DNA from: Lachnospiraceae bacterium UBA3386
GTDB taxonomy: Bacteria; Bacillota; Clostridia; Lachnospirales; Lachnospiraceae
Reading direction: 5' to 3'
DNA length: 9,713 bases
Assembly: GCA_002358875.1 (NCBI GenBank)
Contig: DEPS01000093.1
Span: 383-10,095 of the forward strand
Numbering within the stretch: the first letter of the stretch is position 1; each line of letters opens with the position of its first letter. The position numbers and the translations under genes were made by a program. The notes under the pieces were generated by a model that was not told the origin of the DNA, did not search any database, and saw nothing but the letters and a program-made list of their open reading frames with translations. This document shows positions 1 to 5,733 of the stretch, in pieces.

Positions 1-76
1 CCCGAGGCGTTTTCGCGAAAGCGAAAACGGCGATGGGATCAACGAATCGCGTGCCGCACAGGCGGCACGCGATTCG
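1..76. repeat. Paired variable-hairpin repeat (left edge)
   Basis: Two adjacent perfect hairpins are seen. The first has 9-bp arms at 8-16 and 21-29 around a GAAA tetraloop. The second has 15-bp arms at 43-57 and 62-76 around ACAG. Between them is the core CGATGGGATCAA (31-42), which recurs exactly from base 5 on near the right edge (9673-9684: CCGATGGGATCAA). The CCCGAGG at 1-7 also recurs at 9642-9648. The stems differ completely between the two places while the frame is kept, so this is one repeat family with conserved structure. The element is probably cut by the window start, since the right copy has AT before CCC. It lies downstream of the PrsW-like gene. Function is unknown. Confidence 0.7.
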
Positions 77-102
77 GGTTAAAGGATTTCGTCACCCACT
101 GT

Positions 103-134
103 AAAAAAGTCTGATCATATGGCAGCCTATGACC
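103..134 (-). terminator. Candidate intrinsic terminator of the PrsW-like gene
   Basis: Read on the minus strand, the bases just after the stop codon form a stem. The 5' arm GGTCATAGG (126-134) pairs with the 3' arm CC-A-TATGATC (113-122), with one bulged A and one G-T pair around a CTG loop. AGAC and a run of six T (103-108) follow. Position and T-run fit a terminator, but the stem is AT-rich and the T-run starts four bases after it. Confidence 0.4.
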
Positions 135-138
135 TAAA

Positions 139-837
139 TCAGTACAGCCTGACATCACTGTCTGAATACCTGCGCAGCGCACGGAAGGCAAAAATATCCA
201 GAATGATGATATAAACGAAGAAAAGTATGGAAAAGATTTCCGACCCGTCGACCGCGATAAAATCATAGGCGCCGTGGATCATCATGGGAATCAGGACACT
301 TCTGCGGAGCATCTTTCTTCTGATGACCGGATCCCCCCAGACATCCGCCGCCTTGGCGATTCCGTAGTAATGACCCATAAAGATACCGGTAATGCAGTGG
401 AGAGGGATGGCGGTCCAGGCGCGGATCCCCGCTGTACCCAGACCTGAGTCTGTCACGTAGAAGATGTTTTCGAGCGCAGCAAAACCCAGAGCTGCAGTGA
501 CACCATAGACGACACCGTCAAAAACAAAATCAAACTCAGGGTTTTTCCATGTGGGGATCTTCATTGCGTAAAACTTCGCCAGCTCCTCTGCTCCGCCCAC
601 GACGAGGAAGTAGAAGACCAGATTAAACGCCCTGGTTTCCGACCAGTTCGGCCAAAGTTCAACAGCAAAAAGCTCACCGACAGACTCCAGAATCCCTGCG
701 GGAAGAGTCGAGAGCATTCCATACAGAAAAATCGTAAACAGCAGGCCGACCGGCTCTTTTTCTATTTTATCGCTCTGATAGACCCTCCACAGAAGATACA
801 GAGGCGGCAGCACGCTGACAGCCAGGATGATGATCAT
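139..837 (-). CDS. PrsW family intramembrane metalloprotease
   Basis: The protein has 232 residues and is predicted to be polytopic, with hydrophobic segments near residues 1-17, 30-58, 70-83, 108-121, 142-160, 180-195 and 200-220. It carries the family's metal-site motifs: EELAK at 84-88, FDGVVYG with downstream E123 at 106-123, H147 in IPLHCITG, and H188 in MMIHGAYDF. In Bacillus subtilis, PrsW makes the site-1 cut in an anti-sigma factor; here the substrate is unknown, and no sigma/anti-sigma pair lies in the window. Length matches the family. The start is supported by AGAGGAG nine bases before ATG. It stands alone, with a terminator-like stem after the phosphoesterase gene upstream and another after its own stop. 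Confidence 0.9.
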   Translation of the reverse strand: MIIILAVSVLPPLYLLWRVYQSDKIEKEPVGLLFTIFLYGMLSTLPAGILESVGELFAVELWPNWSETRAFNLVFYFLVVGGAEELAKFYAMKIPTWKNPEFDFVFDGVVYGVTAALGFAALENIFYVTDSGLGTAGIRAWTAIPLHCITGIFMGHYYGIAKAADVWGDPVIRRKMLRRSVLIPMMIHGAYDFIAVDGSEIFSILFFVYIIILDIFAFRALRRYSDSDVRLY

Positions 838-882
838 AAATTATATCTCCTCTCAGACCGGTTTCTGTTCAGGTTCTGACCA

Positions 883-925
883 GAAATCCCGTGTGGACCT
901 CCCTCCTGTTTTCCGGCGGGATTTC
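883..925 (-). other. Leader hairpin upstream of the PrsW-like gene
   Basis: GAAATCCCG (883-891) is perfectly complementary to CGGGATTTC (917-925), a 9-bp stem with a 25-base loop. On the minus strand the loop contains AGGAGGGAGG, a ribosome-binding-site-like sequence with no ATG, GTG or TTG at usable spacing. It lies about 46-88 bases before the PrsW-like start, and the gene has its own AGAGGAG downstream. It may be an untranslated leader structure; a role in regulation is inference only. Confidence 0.3.
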
Positions 926-963
926 CATATAGTTTCCGTACAGATTGGTCAGGTAGACATTAT

Positions 964-994
964 AAGGAACGGGGCCGCCAGAGCCCCGTTCCTT
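964..994 (-). terminator. Strong GC-rich stem, probable terminator after the phosphoesterase gene
   Basis: There is a perfect 12-bp stem, AAGGAACGGGGC (964-975) with GCCCCGTTCCTT (983-994), around a 7-base loop. It lies 45 bases past the phosphoesterase stop and before the PrsW-like gene. On the minus strand it is followed by TTATAAT, which is only moderately T-rich. On the plus strand four T follow, but no plus-strand gene ends nearby. Stem strength and position argue for termination; the weak T-tract lowers confidence. The TATAAT at 959-964 (minus) could also serve as a -10 for the PrsW-like gene, but no -35 box is visible inside the stem. Confidence 0.5.
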
Positions 995-1038
995 TTGAAC
1001 TCGCATTAGATTATACGGTTTTTCTATACAAAAGAGCC

Positions 1039-1542
1039 TTAAAAAAACGGCATCCGGGGAAGGGATTTGAAGCGGACTTTCATGTTTCCGTCATCATCCA
1101 GCGTCATCACAGCATAGCTTTTTTTCCACCCCTCCTGCCGGGGCTTGGCAATACTCCCCGGATTGATCACAGTGATGCCGTCCTCTTCTTCATAGACAGG
1201 CATGTGAATGTGGCCGAAAATGGCAATATCCGCACCGCACTTTTGCGCCTTCTCCCGGAGCTTTTTCCGGCTGCCGTGAACACCCAGCCTGTGGCCGTGG
1301 GTAAGGTAGACAGTGTGATGATCCCCCAGTGGAAAACAGAGCTCGCTCTCCAGACTGTCCGACCAGTCCATATTTCCGGCGACTGCCCGGATCCCATATT
1401 CCCTCGCCGGTCCAAGTATCCTTTCAAGGTCGCCCTCCACGTCCCCCGCATGGATCAAAAGGTCGATGGGAGCTTCTCTCCCGATCGCCGCCCTCACCAG
1501 TTCATGATGTCCGTGTGAATCGCTTAATATCAGTATTTTCAT
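1039..1542 (-). CDS. YfcE/MJ0936-type metallophosphoesterase
   Basis: This 167-residue cytosolic protein belongs to the small calcineurin-like phosphoesterases that need two metal ions and hydrolyse phosphodiesters. All the metal-ligand motifs are visible in order: DSHG with D8 and H10, HAGD with D34, GNMD with N57 (usually GNCD), THGH with H82 and H84, and GHIH with H111 and H113, followed by NPGS at 127-130. Length is typical for a stand-alone YfcE-like enzyme. The true substrate of this group is unsettled. The start has CGGAG seven bases upstream. In many Firmicutes this gene follows the ITPase/RdgB gene, but here its upstream neighbour is a YARHG protein, with a 185-base gap holding a stem-loop, so it is probably transcribed on its own. 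Confidence 0.93.
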   Translation of the reverse strand: MKILILSDSHGHHELVRAAIGREAPIDLLIHAGDVEGDLERILGPAREYGIRAVAGNMDWSDSLESELCFPLGDHHTVYLTHGHRLGVHGSRKKLREKAQKCGADIAIFGHIHMPVYEEEDGITVINPGSIAKPRQEGWKKSYAVMTLDDDGNMKVRFKSLPRMPFF

Positions 1543-1571
1543 TTCGCTACTCCGAGATCATTATAAATGAA

Positions 1572-1601
1572 GCAGCATCTTCGCACAGGCAAAGATGCTG
1601 C
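1572..1601 (-). terminator. Stem-loop between YARHG and phosphoesterase genes
   Basis: A perfect 10-bp inverted repeat, GCAGCATCTT (1572-1581) with AAGATGCTGC (1592-1601), surrounds a 10-base loop. On the minus strand it follows the YARHG gene by about 125 bases and is trailed by TTCATTTATAAT, T-rich but interrupted. It may end the YARHG transcript or act in the phosphoesterase leader, since it ends 30 bases before that start codon. Confidence 0.4.
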
Positions 1602-1727
1602 AATACAGCCAAAAACAGGTGCCGGCCAAAAGAAAGGCAGCCTGGAACAGTTACCAGAATACAGCAGGGATCTCCATTGCGTGCAAGGCAGAGAATCGCG
1701 GGCTGTAAGGAGCATAAACGATCGCTT

Positions 1728-2867
1728 TTATTTAAACGACGTCAGGTTGAGTGTGTCCGCACTATAGGATGTCCTGATCTCAGAAGCCTCTTTATAGCTG
1801 ATAGGAGAAAGCTCTTCGATCCCTTCGCTGCTTTTATCTGCTTCTTTTTTTATATTGCTCTCTATTCCGGCAGCGTCTGCGCGGTGATCCATTGCAGCCA
1901 GATCCTGCAGAATGTCCTCGTCTTTGGACAATGCCTGCACATCGGACGCCGCGAACCAGGGCTCTTCTCCCCCTTCCTCCTCGTCCATGACAAGGACACT
2001 CTTGAGGAACAGCTCTCCATCTTTCAGATCATAGTAATCGATCTCCCAGCTTCCGTTCTCATATTCCTTCTCTTTGCGGATAGTTCCGTCCTTACAGATA
2101 AACAGGCTGGTGTCTTCATCGGCAGATACCGTCTCGAACGCCTTTCCGTCCTTCATGGTATAAATACCAAAAACCGCTCCCTCACCGTACTCACGAGTAT
2201 CGGTCGGGCCGACCAGAAACTCCTCGATCCCGTCATCGTCAAGATCTTTGCATGTGTATCCAAGTTCCTTTAAAGAATCCATCTCAGGTACAAGCATGGT
2301 CAGACCATGGGCTCTGCATTCTTCCTTTGTCCAGCTGTGACGAAACGCATCCCCGTACAGATCCCTGACCTTTTCATACTCGGTGGTCATCCCGGACAGG
2401 CCTGAACTTGTGGCTGTCCCTTCTTTATCTTCTTTATCTTCTTTCTTTTTCCGGCCTTTTGACCTCTCTTTTTCATATGCCAGGATGAAATCAATATTGG
2501 CCTTTTCATAGCGGTTGAACACATCATTGGAAAAATCATCCGGGTCGATCCGCCCGTCGTACCAGGACTGGCTGTTAAAATAATCCCGGATCGATTTCGT
2601 GACGAATCTGCGTCCTTTGCGCGCGTAAAATTCATTGCGCGCAAGCATGAGCTCTTCATCGTCCATCCAGCTTATGTCATCCTCGGAAATATAGTAGGTA
2701 TCGCTGTCAGGAAGAAAATAAACGCTGTTCATCGTCTGCGCGTCCTGCTCCCGGGTACTTCTTTTTCCTTCTCCGTCTGCGGCAAACGCAGGATATGCCA
2801 TAACCCCCGCCGCAGTCACCAGGGCTGCTGCCGCCGCTGCTGCTCTTGTTAAAAATACGCTCTTCAT
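1728..2867 (-). CDS. Secreted YARHG-domain protein
   Basis: The protein has 379 residues from the chosen start. That ATG follows AGGAGG with ordinary spacing and opens a clear signal peptide: K2, R8, an alanine-rich core, and AFA-A near residues 27-30. The longer in-frame reading from 2942 would begin inside a repeat and bury this signal. There is no lipobox cysteine, so it is probably exported and released. Residues about 58-133 match the YARHG domain, named for its YARxG core (YARKG at 81-85) with WYDG at 102-105, a presumed extracellular domain of unknown function. A Lys/Glu-rich linker (about 136-150) joins it to a C-terminal domain containing DLDDDGIEEFLVG (208-220), like a calcium-binding-type aspartate loop. 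No sortase or cell-wall anchor is seen. Exact function is unknown. Confidence 0.85.
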   Translation of the reverse strand: MKSVFLTRAAAAAAALVTAAGVMAYPAFAADGEGKRSTREQDAQTMNSVYFLPDSDTYYISEDDISWMDDEELMLARNEFYARKGRRFVTKSIRDYFNSQSWYDGRIDPDDFSNDVFNRYEKANIDFILAYEKERSKGRKKKEDKEDKEGTATSSGLSGMTTEYEKVRDLYGDAFRHSWTKEECRAHGLTMLVPEMDSLKELGYTCKDLDDDGIEEFLVGPTDTREYGEGAVFGIYTMKDGKAFETVSADEDTSLFICKDGTIRKEKEYENGSWEIDYYDLKDGELFLKSVLVMDEEEGGEEPWFAASDVQALSKDEDILQDLAAMDHRADAAGIESNIKKEADKSSEGIEELSPISYKEASEIRTSYSADTLNLTSFK

Positions 2868-2930
2868 TTTCCCACCTCCTGTCAGGTGATCTGTATCCTG
2901 TAAATTCAATATCAGCAAAGAATAATTATC

Positions 2931-2968
2931 GTTACCGGTCACGCCCTCAGGAGGGCCTGAACAGTAAA
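2931..2968. repeat. GTTAC...AGTAA palindrome, copy 1
   Basis: GTTACCGGTCA (2931-2941) and TGAACAGTAAA (2958-2968) enclose GCCCTC-AG-GAGGGC (2943-2956). The inner palindrome is identical to the one at 4086-4099, and the outer arms are decayed versions of the same ends. It sits 64 bases before the YARHG start codon, between that gene and the YbjQ/LRR gene. A short partial duplication (ACAGTAAC) follows at 2968-2975. No flanking direct repeat was found. Confidence 0.7.
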
Positions 2969-3076
2969 ACAGTAACTAAATATCTTTTACCTGACAAGAC
3001 GAAAACAGTGCTTCATTGGTTACTTCTGCTGCCCGGATAATCAACCTGTATCTGAACTAAAACCCGCAGTTTTTTT

Positions 3077-3916
3077 TCAGTAGTCCTTTTCCATCCCGCA
3101 CATGCTGCAGACCTTCACTCCCTTGAGGCCGCCTTTGAAAAAGCCTCCGCAGTACTGGCAGCGTCCCTGTCTCCTCCAGACCGGCCGACGGCTCCGCAGG
3201 TATTCGGCATCCTTTGCTTCAGCTTCTTTTCTGCGCAGGAAATCCGTGACGGAGGGTATCTCAGGGCAGGCTGAAAAGGCCGCCTTGTCAAGCTCCTTGA
3301 GGCTTGCCGGAAGTGCGACGTCCGACAGGGAAATGCAGCCCTGGAAGGCATTTTTGCGGATGACCAGAAGGTGGGTGGAAAGGCGGATCCTCTCAAGGCG
3401 CTCACAGCCGCTGAAAGCTCCCTCCCGGATCTCAGTCACGGTGTCCGGCAGCTCGATGCTGATAACGCGGGCATTGTGAAAAGCCTCTGCACCGATATTG
3501 ATGATGCCGTCCGGGACACGGACATACTCACTCTGTCCGATATAGCGGACCAGGGTGACACCGTCCATGAGAAAGTCCCCTTCCTGCCTGCCGTTCTGCA
3601 AAGATGCAGCCGAGGCAGGGATCGCGGCCGCAAAGGCAGCCTCCCGGCCGGTTCCTGCTGTTTTTCTGACTGCCGTCCCGTACATCTGAAGATGAAAGCG
3701 GCCTGAACCGTCCCCTGCGGGAATTGACATCTGTCTCATTCCGGCAACGGCATCCGCCTGCATAAGGGCTGCGCTCTTTTTGATCTCTCTCAAAGCCTCG
3801 AGAAAAGCCTGGTCCGGATCCGACTGGTTCCTGCTGGATCCGCAGACAGGTCCGACCGGCTCATACCCCGGCTCCATATCCAATGTTGTTATGATCATAC
3901 TCATAAAATCCGCCAT
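3077..3916 (-). CDS. YbjQ-like / leucine-rich-repeat / zinc-ribbon fusion protein
   Basis: This 279-residue protein lacks a signal peptide and is probably cytosolic. Three parts are visible. Residues 7-83 run MIITTLDMEPGYEPVG ... ADAVAGM ... MYGTAV, resembling the YbjQ/heavy-metal-binding-domain fold; this match is by pattern and is moderate. Residues about 118-222 form three to four BspA-type leucine-rich repeats of the AF-x-x-C/A-x-x-L-x-x-I-x-LP kind (IGAEAFHNARVISIELP, IREGAFSGCERLERIRL, IRKNAFQGCISLSDVALP, LDKAAFSACPEI). Residues 253-273 form a CxxC...CxxC zinc ribbon (C253, C256, C270, C273). BspA-type repeats are usually on secreted proteins, so a cytosolic version is uncommon. The start has AGGAGG five bases before ATG. 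The MITE-like element begins 42 bases upstream. Function is unknown; a scaffold or protein-binding role is inference. Confidence 0.8.
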   Translation of the reverse strand: MADFMSMIITTLDMEPGYEPVGPVCGSSRNQSDPDQAFLEALREIKKSAALMQADAVAGMRQMSIPAGDGSGRFHLQMYGTAVRKTAGTGREAAFAAAIPASAASLQNGRQEGDFLMDGVTLVRYIGQSEYVRVPDGIINIGAEAFHNARVISIELPDTVTEIREGAFSGCERLERIRLSTHLLVIRKNAFQGCISLSDVALPASLKELDKAAFSACPEIPSVTDFLRRKEAEAKDAEYLRSRRPVWRRQGRCQYCGGFFKGGLKGVKVCSMCGMEKDY

Positions 3917-3949
3917 TTTTACCTCCTATTACACATGCTTCGAGTGAGT

Positions 3950-3957
3950 AAGGGGAA
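3950..3957. repeat. Left 8-bp direct repeat (target-site duplication)
   Basis: AAGGGGAA directly abuts the left end of the 154-bp element. The identical octamer directly abuts its right end. Perfect flanking repeats of this length are expected from staggered-cut transposition. Confidence 0.75.
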
Positions 3958-4111
3958 GTTACAGTTCAGACTGCCTCGAAATTCGAGGTGTTTTGCGCGG
4001 ATTTTTCGCGCAAAACCCGAGTCTTGCGGCGAAAATCCCATCGCGCAAGCGATTTGGAATGGGATTTTCGCAAGTTACTGTTCAAGCCCTCAGGAGGGCG
4101 TGAACAGTAAC
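3958..4111. mobile_element. 154-bp MITE-like element
   Basis: The ends are inverted repeats GTTACAGTTCA (3958-3968) and TGAACAGTAAC (4101-4111), differing at one position. AAGGGGAA flanks both sides as a perfect 8-bp direct repeat. It is too short to encode a transposase and has no credible gene. The inside is a chain of stems: AGACT/AGTCT (3968-3972, 4020-4024) enclosing a CCTCG/CGAGG stem (3974-3988) and GTTTTGCGCG/CGCGCAAAAC (3990-3999, 4007-4016); then a 13-bp pair at 4029-4041 and 4059-4071; then the 38-bp palindrome 4074-4111, which is itself a family unit. It fits a non-autonomous element moved by a transposase elsewhere. The mobilising family is not recognised. Confidence 0.7.
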
Positions 4112-4119
4112 AAGGGGAA
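4112..4119. repeat. Right 8-bp direct repeat (target-site duplication)
   Basis: AAGGGGAA matches 3950-3957 exactly. The next bases form GGGG (4114-4117) and CCCC (4126-4129) around AAATGCTG, a small hairpin, so the insertion appears to have entered next to or within one arm of a pre-existing palindrome. Confidence 0.75.
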
Positions 4120-4142
4120 ATGCTGCCCCGGCTCTTAGACGC

Positions 4143-4171
4143 TTGCTTTTAAAACGAACCATGTGTATAGT
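4143..4171 (+). promoter_or_regulatory. Sigma-A-like promoter for the transglutaminase-like gene
   Basis: The -35 box TTGCTT (4143-4148) keeps the TTG core, the spacer is exactly 17 bases, and the -10 box TATAGT (4166-4171) matches consensus at five of six positions. Transcription would begin near 4178, giving a leader of about 90 bases that contains the palindrome at 4182-4219. It is the only good promoter in the 353-base region 3917-4269. Confidence 0.55.
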
Positions 4172-4181
4172 TATGCTGTCT

Positions 4182-4219
4182 GTATCTGTTCAGGCTCCCG
4201 ATGGAGCCTGAACAGTAAA
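4182..4219. repeat. GTTAC...AGTAA palindrome, copy 3, in a 5' leader
   Basis: A perfect 13-bp stem is formed by CTGTTCAGGCTCC (4186-4198) and GGAGCCTGAACAG (4203-4215) around CGAT. The outer bases (GTAT..., ...TAAA) are decayed family ends. The inner stem GGCTCC/GGAGCC differs from the GCCCTC/GAGGGC of the other two copies, yet pairing is kept. It lies just after the predicted promoter, 50 bases before the transglutaminase-like start codon, so it should be transcribed as a hairpin. It lacks a T-run, so it is unlikely to be a classical terminator. Confidence 0.7.
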
Positions 4220-4269
4220 GCTATTCCTGAAATCATGCATGGTCTTAGTGTACCACATGGAGGATATTT

Positions 4270-5706
4270 TTGAAAAAAATAATTCGCCTGATCATCGCAA
4301 TTCTTTGCGTTTTTTTTGCCTTCAGGATCCTGCAGTATAACCTGGTCCCTGTTCCCGGCACTCCGACAGAGAGAATAACCAGGTATTTTTCGGATGCCGC
4401 TCTCTTTCTTTCGGAAAAAATAGATGCTCTGACCGGCGGCATCGCCGGCAGGGAGGACCCACAGGGGGAAAAGGGACCTGCAAAAACTGATCCGGCCCCG
4501 TCCCCTTTACCTTTACCGGATCCGGACAGTTCCGCCAGTCAGGAAGAAGGATCGGCAAGGGTCGAGGAAGCGGACACAGGGACGACCGCAAAAGCTCATA
4601 CCGATATTCCCGGCATGGATATCGTGATCGAAGAAGCTTCCGAATCCGCTTCTGAAGGCGATACAGGCTCCGGTCCGTCTCAGGCCGCTGAGGATGAGTA
4701 TTTTTACTATTACTACACACAGATCTCCAGGGAGGAGCGGCTTCTCTACGATGCCATGCTCGCTCTGTGTGTGAATTCGGGCAGCGGGGATTATTCGGAG
4801 GAATCGCGTCTGATCAGCATCGACCCATCCAGCGAGACATTTGCACAGAGCTACACAAGGGCATATAACGCTCTGGTCACAGACCATCCCGAGCTCTTCT
4901 GGATCGCCCAGGGAAGAAGCCATTTCGAATGCCGATACTATATCCTGCCCTCCTTCGGAGGACAGTTCAAGGTGATCTTCTCCCTTCCCGACCCCTATGA
5001 CCAGCATGTTCAGGAGGAGGAGGAGCTCAAAAACGCTGCGGACGCCCTGCTCGAAAGAGTAGATTTTTCTCTCACGGACGCGCAGATCGCTCTGCAGATC
5101 CATGACCTTCTGATCGACACCGCCTGGTATAATAACAGCAAAATCGAAAATGATTATGCCCATACCGCATACGGCGCCCTGGTAAAGGACAGCTCAGGCA
5201 ATCCCGGCGGGGCCCTCTGCGACGGCTACGCGATGGCTTACGAGTACCTGCTGCAGAAGGCGGGTATTCCCTGCACCATGGTCTGCGGTTACGCCGGCGA
5301 ATCCGACGAAGAAAATGATAAGCATGCCTGGAATCTCATATGCCTCGACGATGAATGGTATGAGGTCGATGCCACCTGGGACGATCTCGTTTTTTCCATT
5401 TCTACGGAAATCGATGGCTACGAGCTCGTGGCTAAAGCCCTCTCTGACGACGACTACATGGACCGCCTCTGCCACTCCATGTGGTGCCTCACGACACAGC
5501 AGATCCGGTATTTTACTCCCGGCGAAGAATTCAATTACGTCAGCGGCAGAAATACGGTCGCTCTTCTGAAGCCCTCCGTTCATATCCGATTCACGATCGA
5601 TGAAAGTGAAGTGACCAGGGACTACGTCACCCCTCTGGCGCCTGTGGCCGAAGGCACCCGTTACAGCTGGGAAAATGTAAGATATCCTGAGCGGTCAGAT
5701 CCCTGA
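4270..5706 (+). CDS. Membrane-anchored transglutaminase-like protein
   Basis: The 478-residue protein starts at TTG, six bases after GGAGG (4259-4263); a nearby ATG at 4257 is out of frame. Residues 5-24 form one membrane segment after KK, so the bulk should lie outside the cell. Residues about 60-145 are a low-complexity Pro/Ser/Glu/Asp linker. The C-terminal half holds a transglutaminase-like cysteine-peptidase core with the full triad: C317 in GALCDGYA, H352 in KHAWN, D367 in WYEVDATWDD. This family includes peptidases and cross-linking enzymes; the fold and triad are secure but the substrate is not. No cell-wall-binding repeats are seen. Such proteins are common in the Lachnospiraceae envelope. 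It converges with the UbiB-like gene, 27 bases separating the stops. Confidence 0.88.
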   Translation: MKKIIRLIIAILCVFFAFRILQYNLVPVPGTPTERITRYFSDAALFLSEKIDALTGGIAGREDPQGEKGPAKTDPAPSPLPLPDPDSSASQEEGSARVEEADTGTTAKAHTDIPGMDIVIEEASESASEGDTGSGPSQAAEDEYFYYYYTQISREERLLYDAMLALCVNSGSGDYSEESRLISIDPSSETFAQSYTRAYNALVTDHPELFWIAQGRSHFECRYYILPSFGGQFKVIFSLPDPYDQHVQEEEELKNAADALLERVDFSLTDAQIALQIHDLLIDTAWYNNSKIENDYAHTAYGALVKDSSGNPGGALCDGYAMAYEYLLQKAGIPCTMVCGYAGESDEENDKHAWNLICLDDEWYEVDATWDDLVFSISTEIDGYELVAKALSDDDYMDRLCHSMWCLTTQQIRYFTPGEEFNYVSGRNTVALLKPSVHIRFTIDESEVTRDYVTPLAPVAEGTRYSWENVRYPERSDP

Positions 5707-5733
5707 CATAGGGACACTTCCCTCCCTGATCGG

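Noticed and set aside
1560..1565. TATAAT on the minus strand as a -10 box for the phosphoesterase gene
   Set aside because: No -35 box at 16-18 bases, and transcription from it would begin inside the ribosome binding site.
1329..2273. Long plus-strand open frame (314 codons) opposite the phosphoesterase and YARHG genes
   Set aside because: It lies antisense to two well-supported genes, has no recognisable domain, and its composition is a shadow of their codons.
2868..2942. Extra 25 codons at the front of the YARHG protein
   Set aside because: The extension would bury a clear signal peptide and overlap a palindromic repeat; the ATG at 2867 has an AGGAGG site.
3950..4219. CRISPR array
   Set aside because: Repeats here are palindromes of unequal length without regular spacers, and no cas gene is present.
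4513..5163. Minus-strand open frame of 216 codons opposite the transglutaminase-like gene
   Set aside because: No ribosome binding site or known motif; it overlaps the plus-strand gene entirely.
5707..5733. Shared terminator between the convergent transglutaminase-like and UbiB-like genes
   Set aside because: Only short 5-bp stems (AGGGA/TCCCT) are present, and the T-run near 5737 is too far from them to be convincing.
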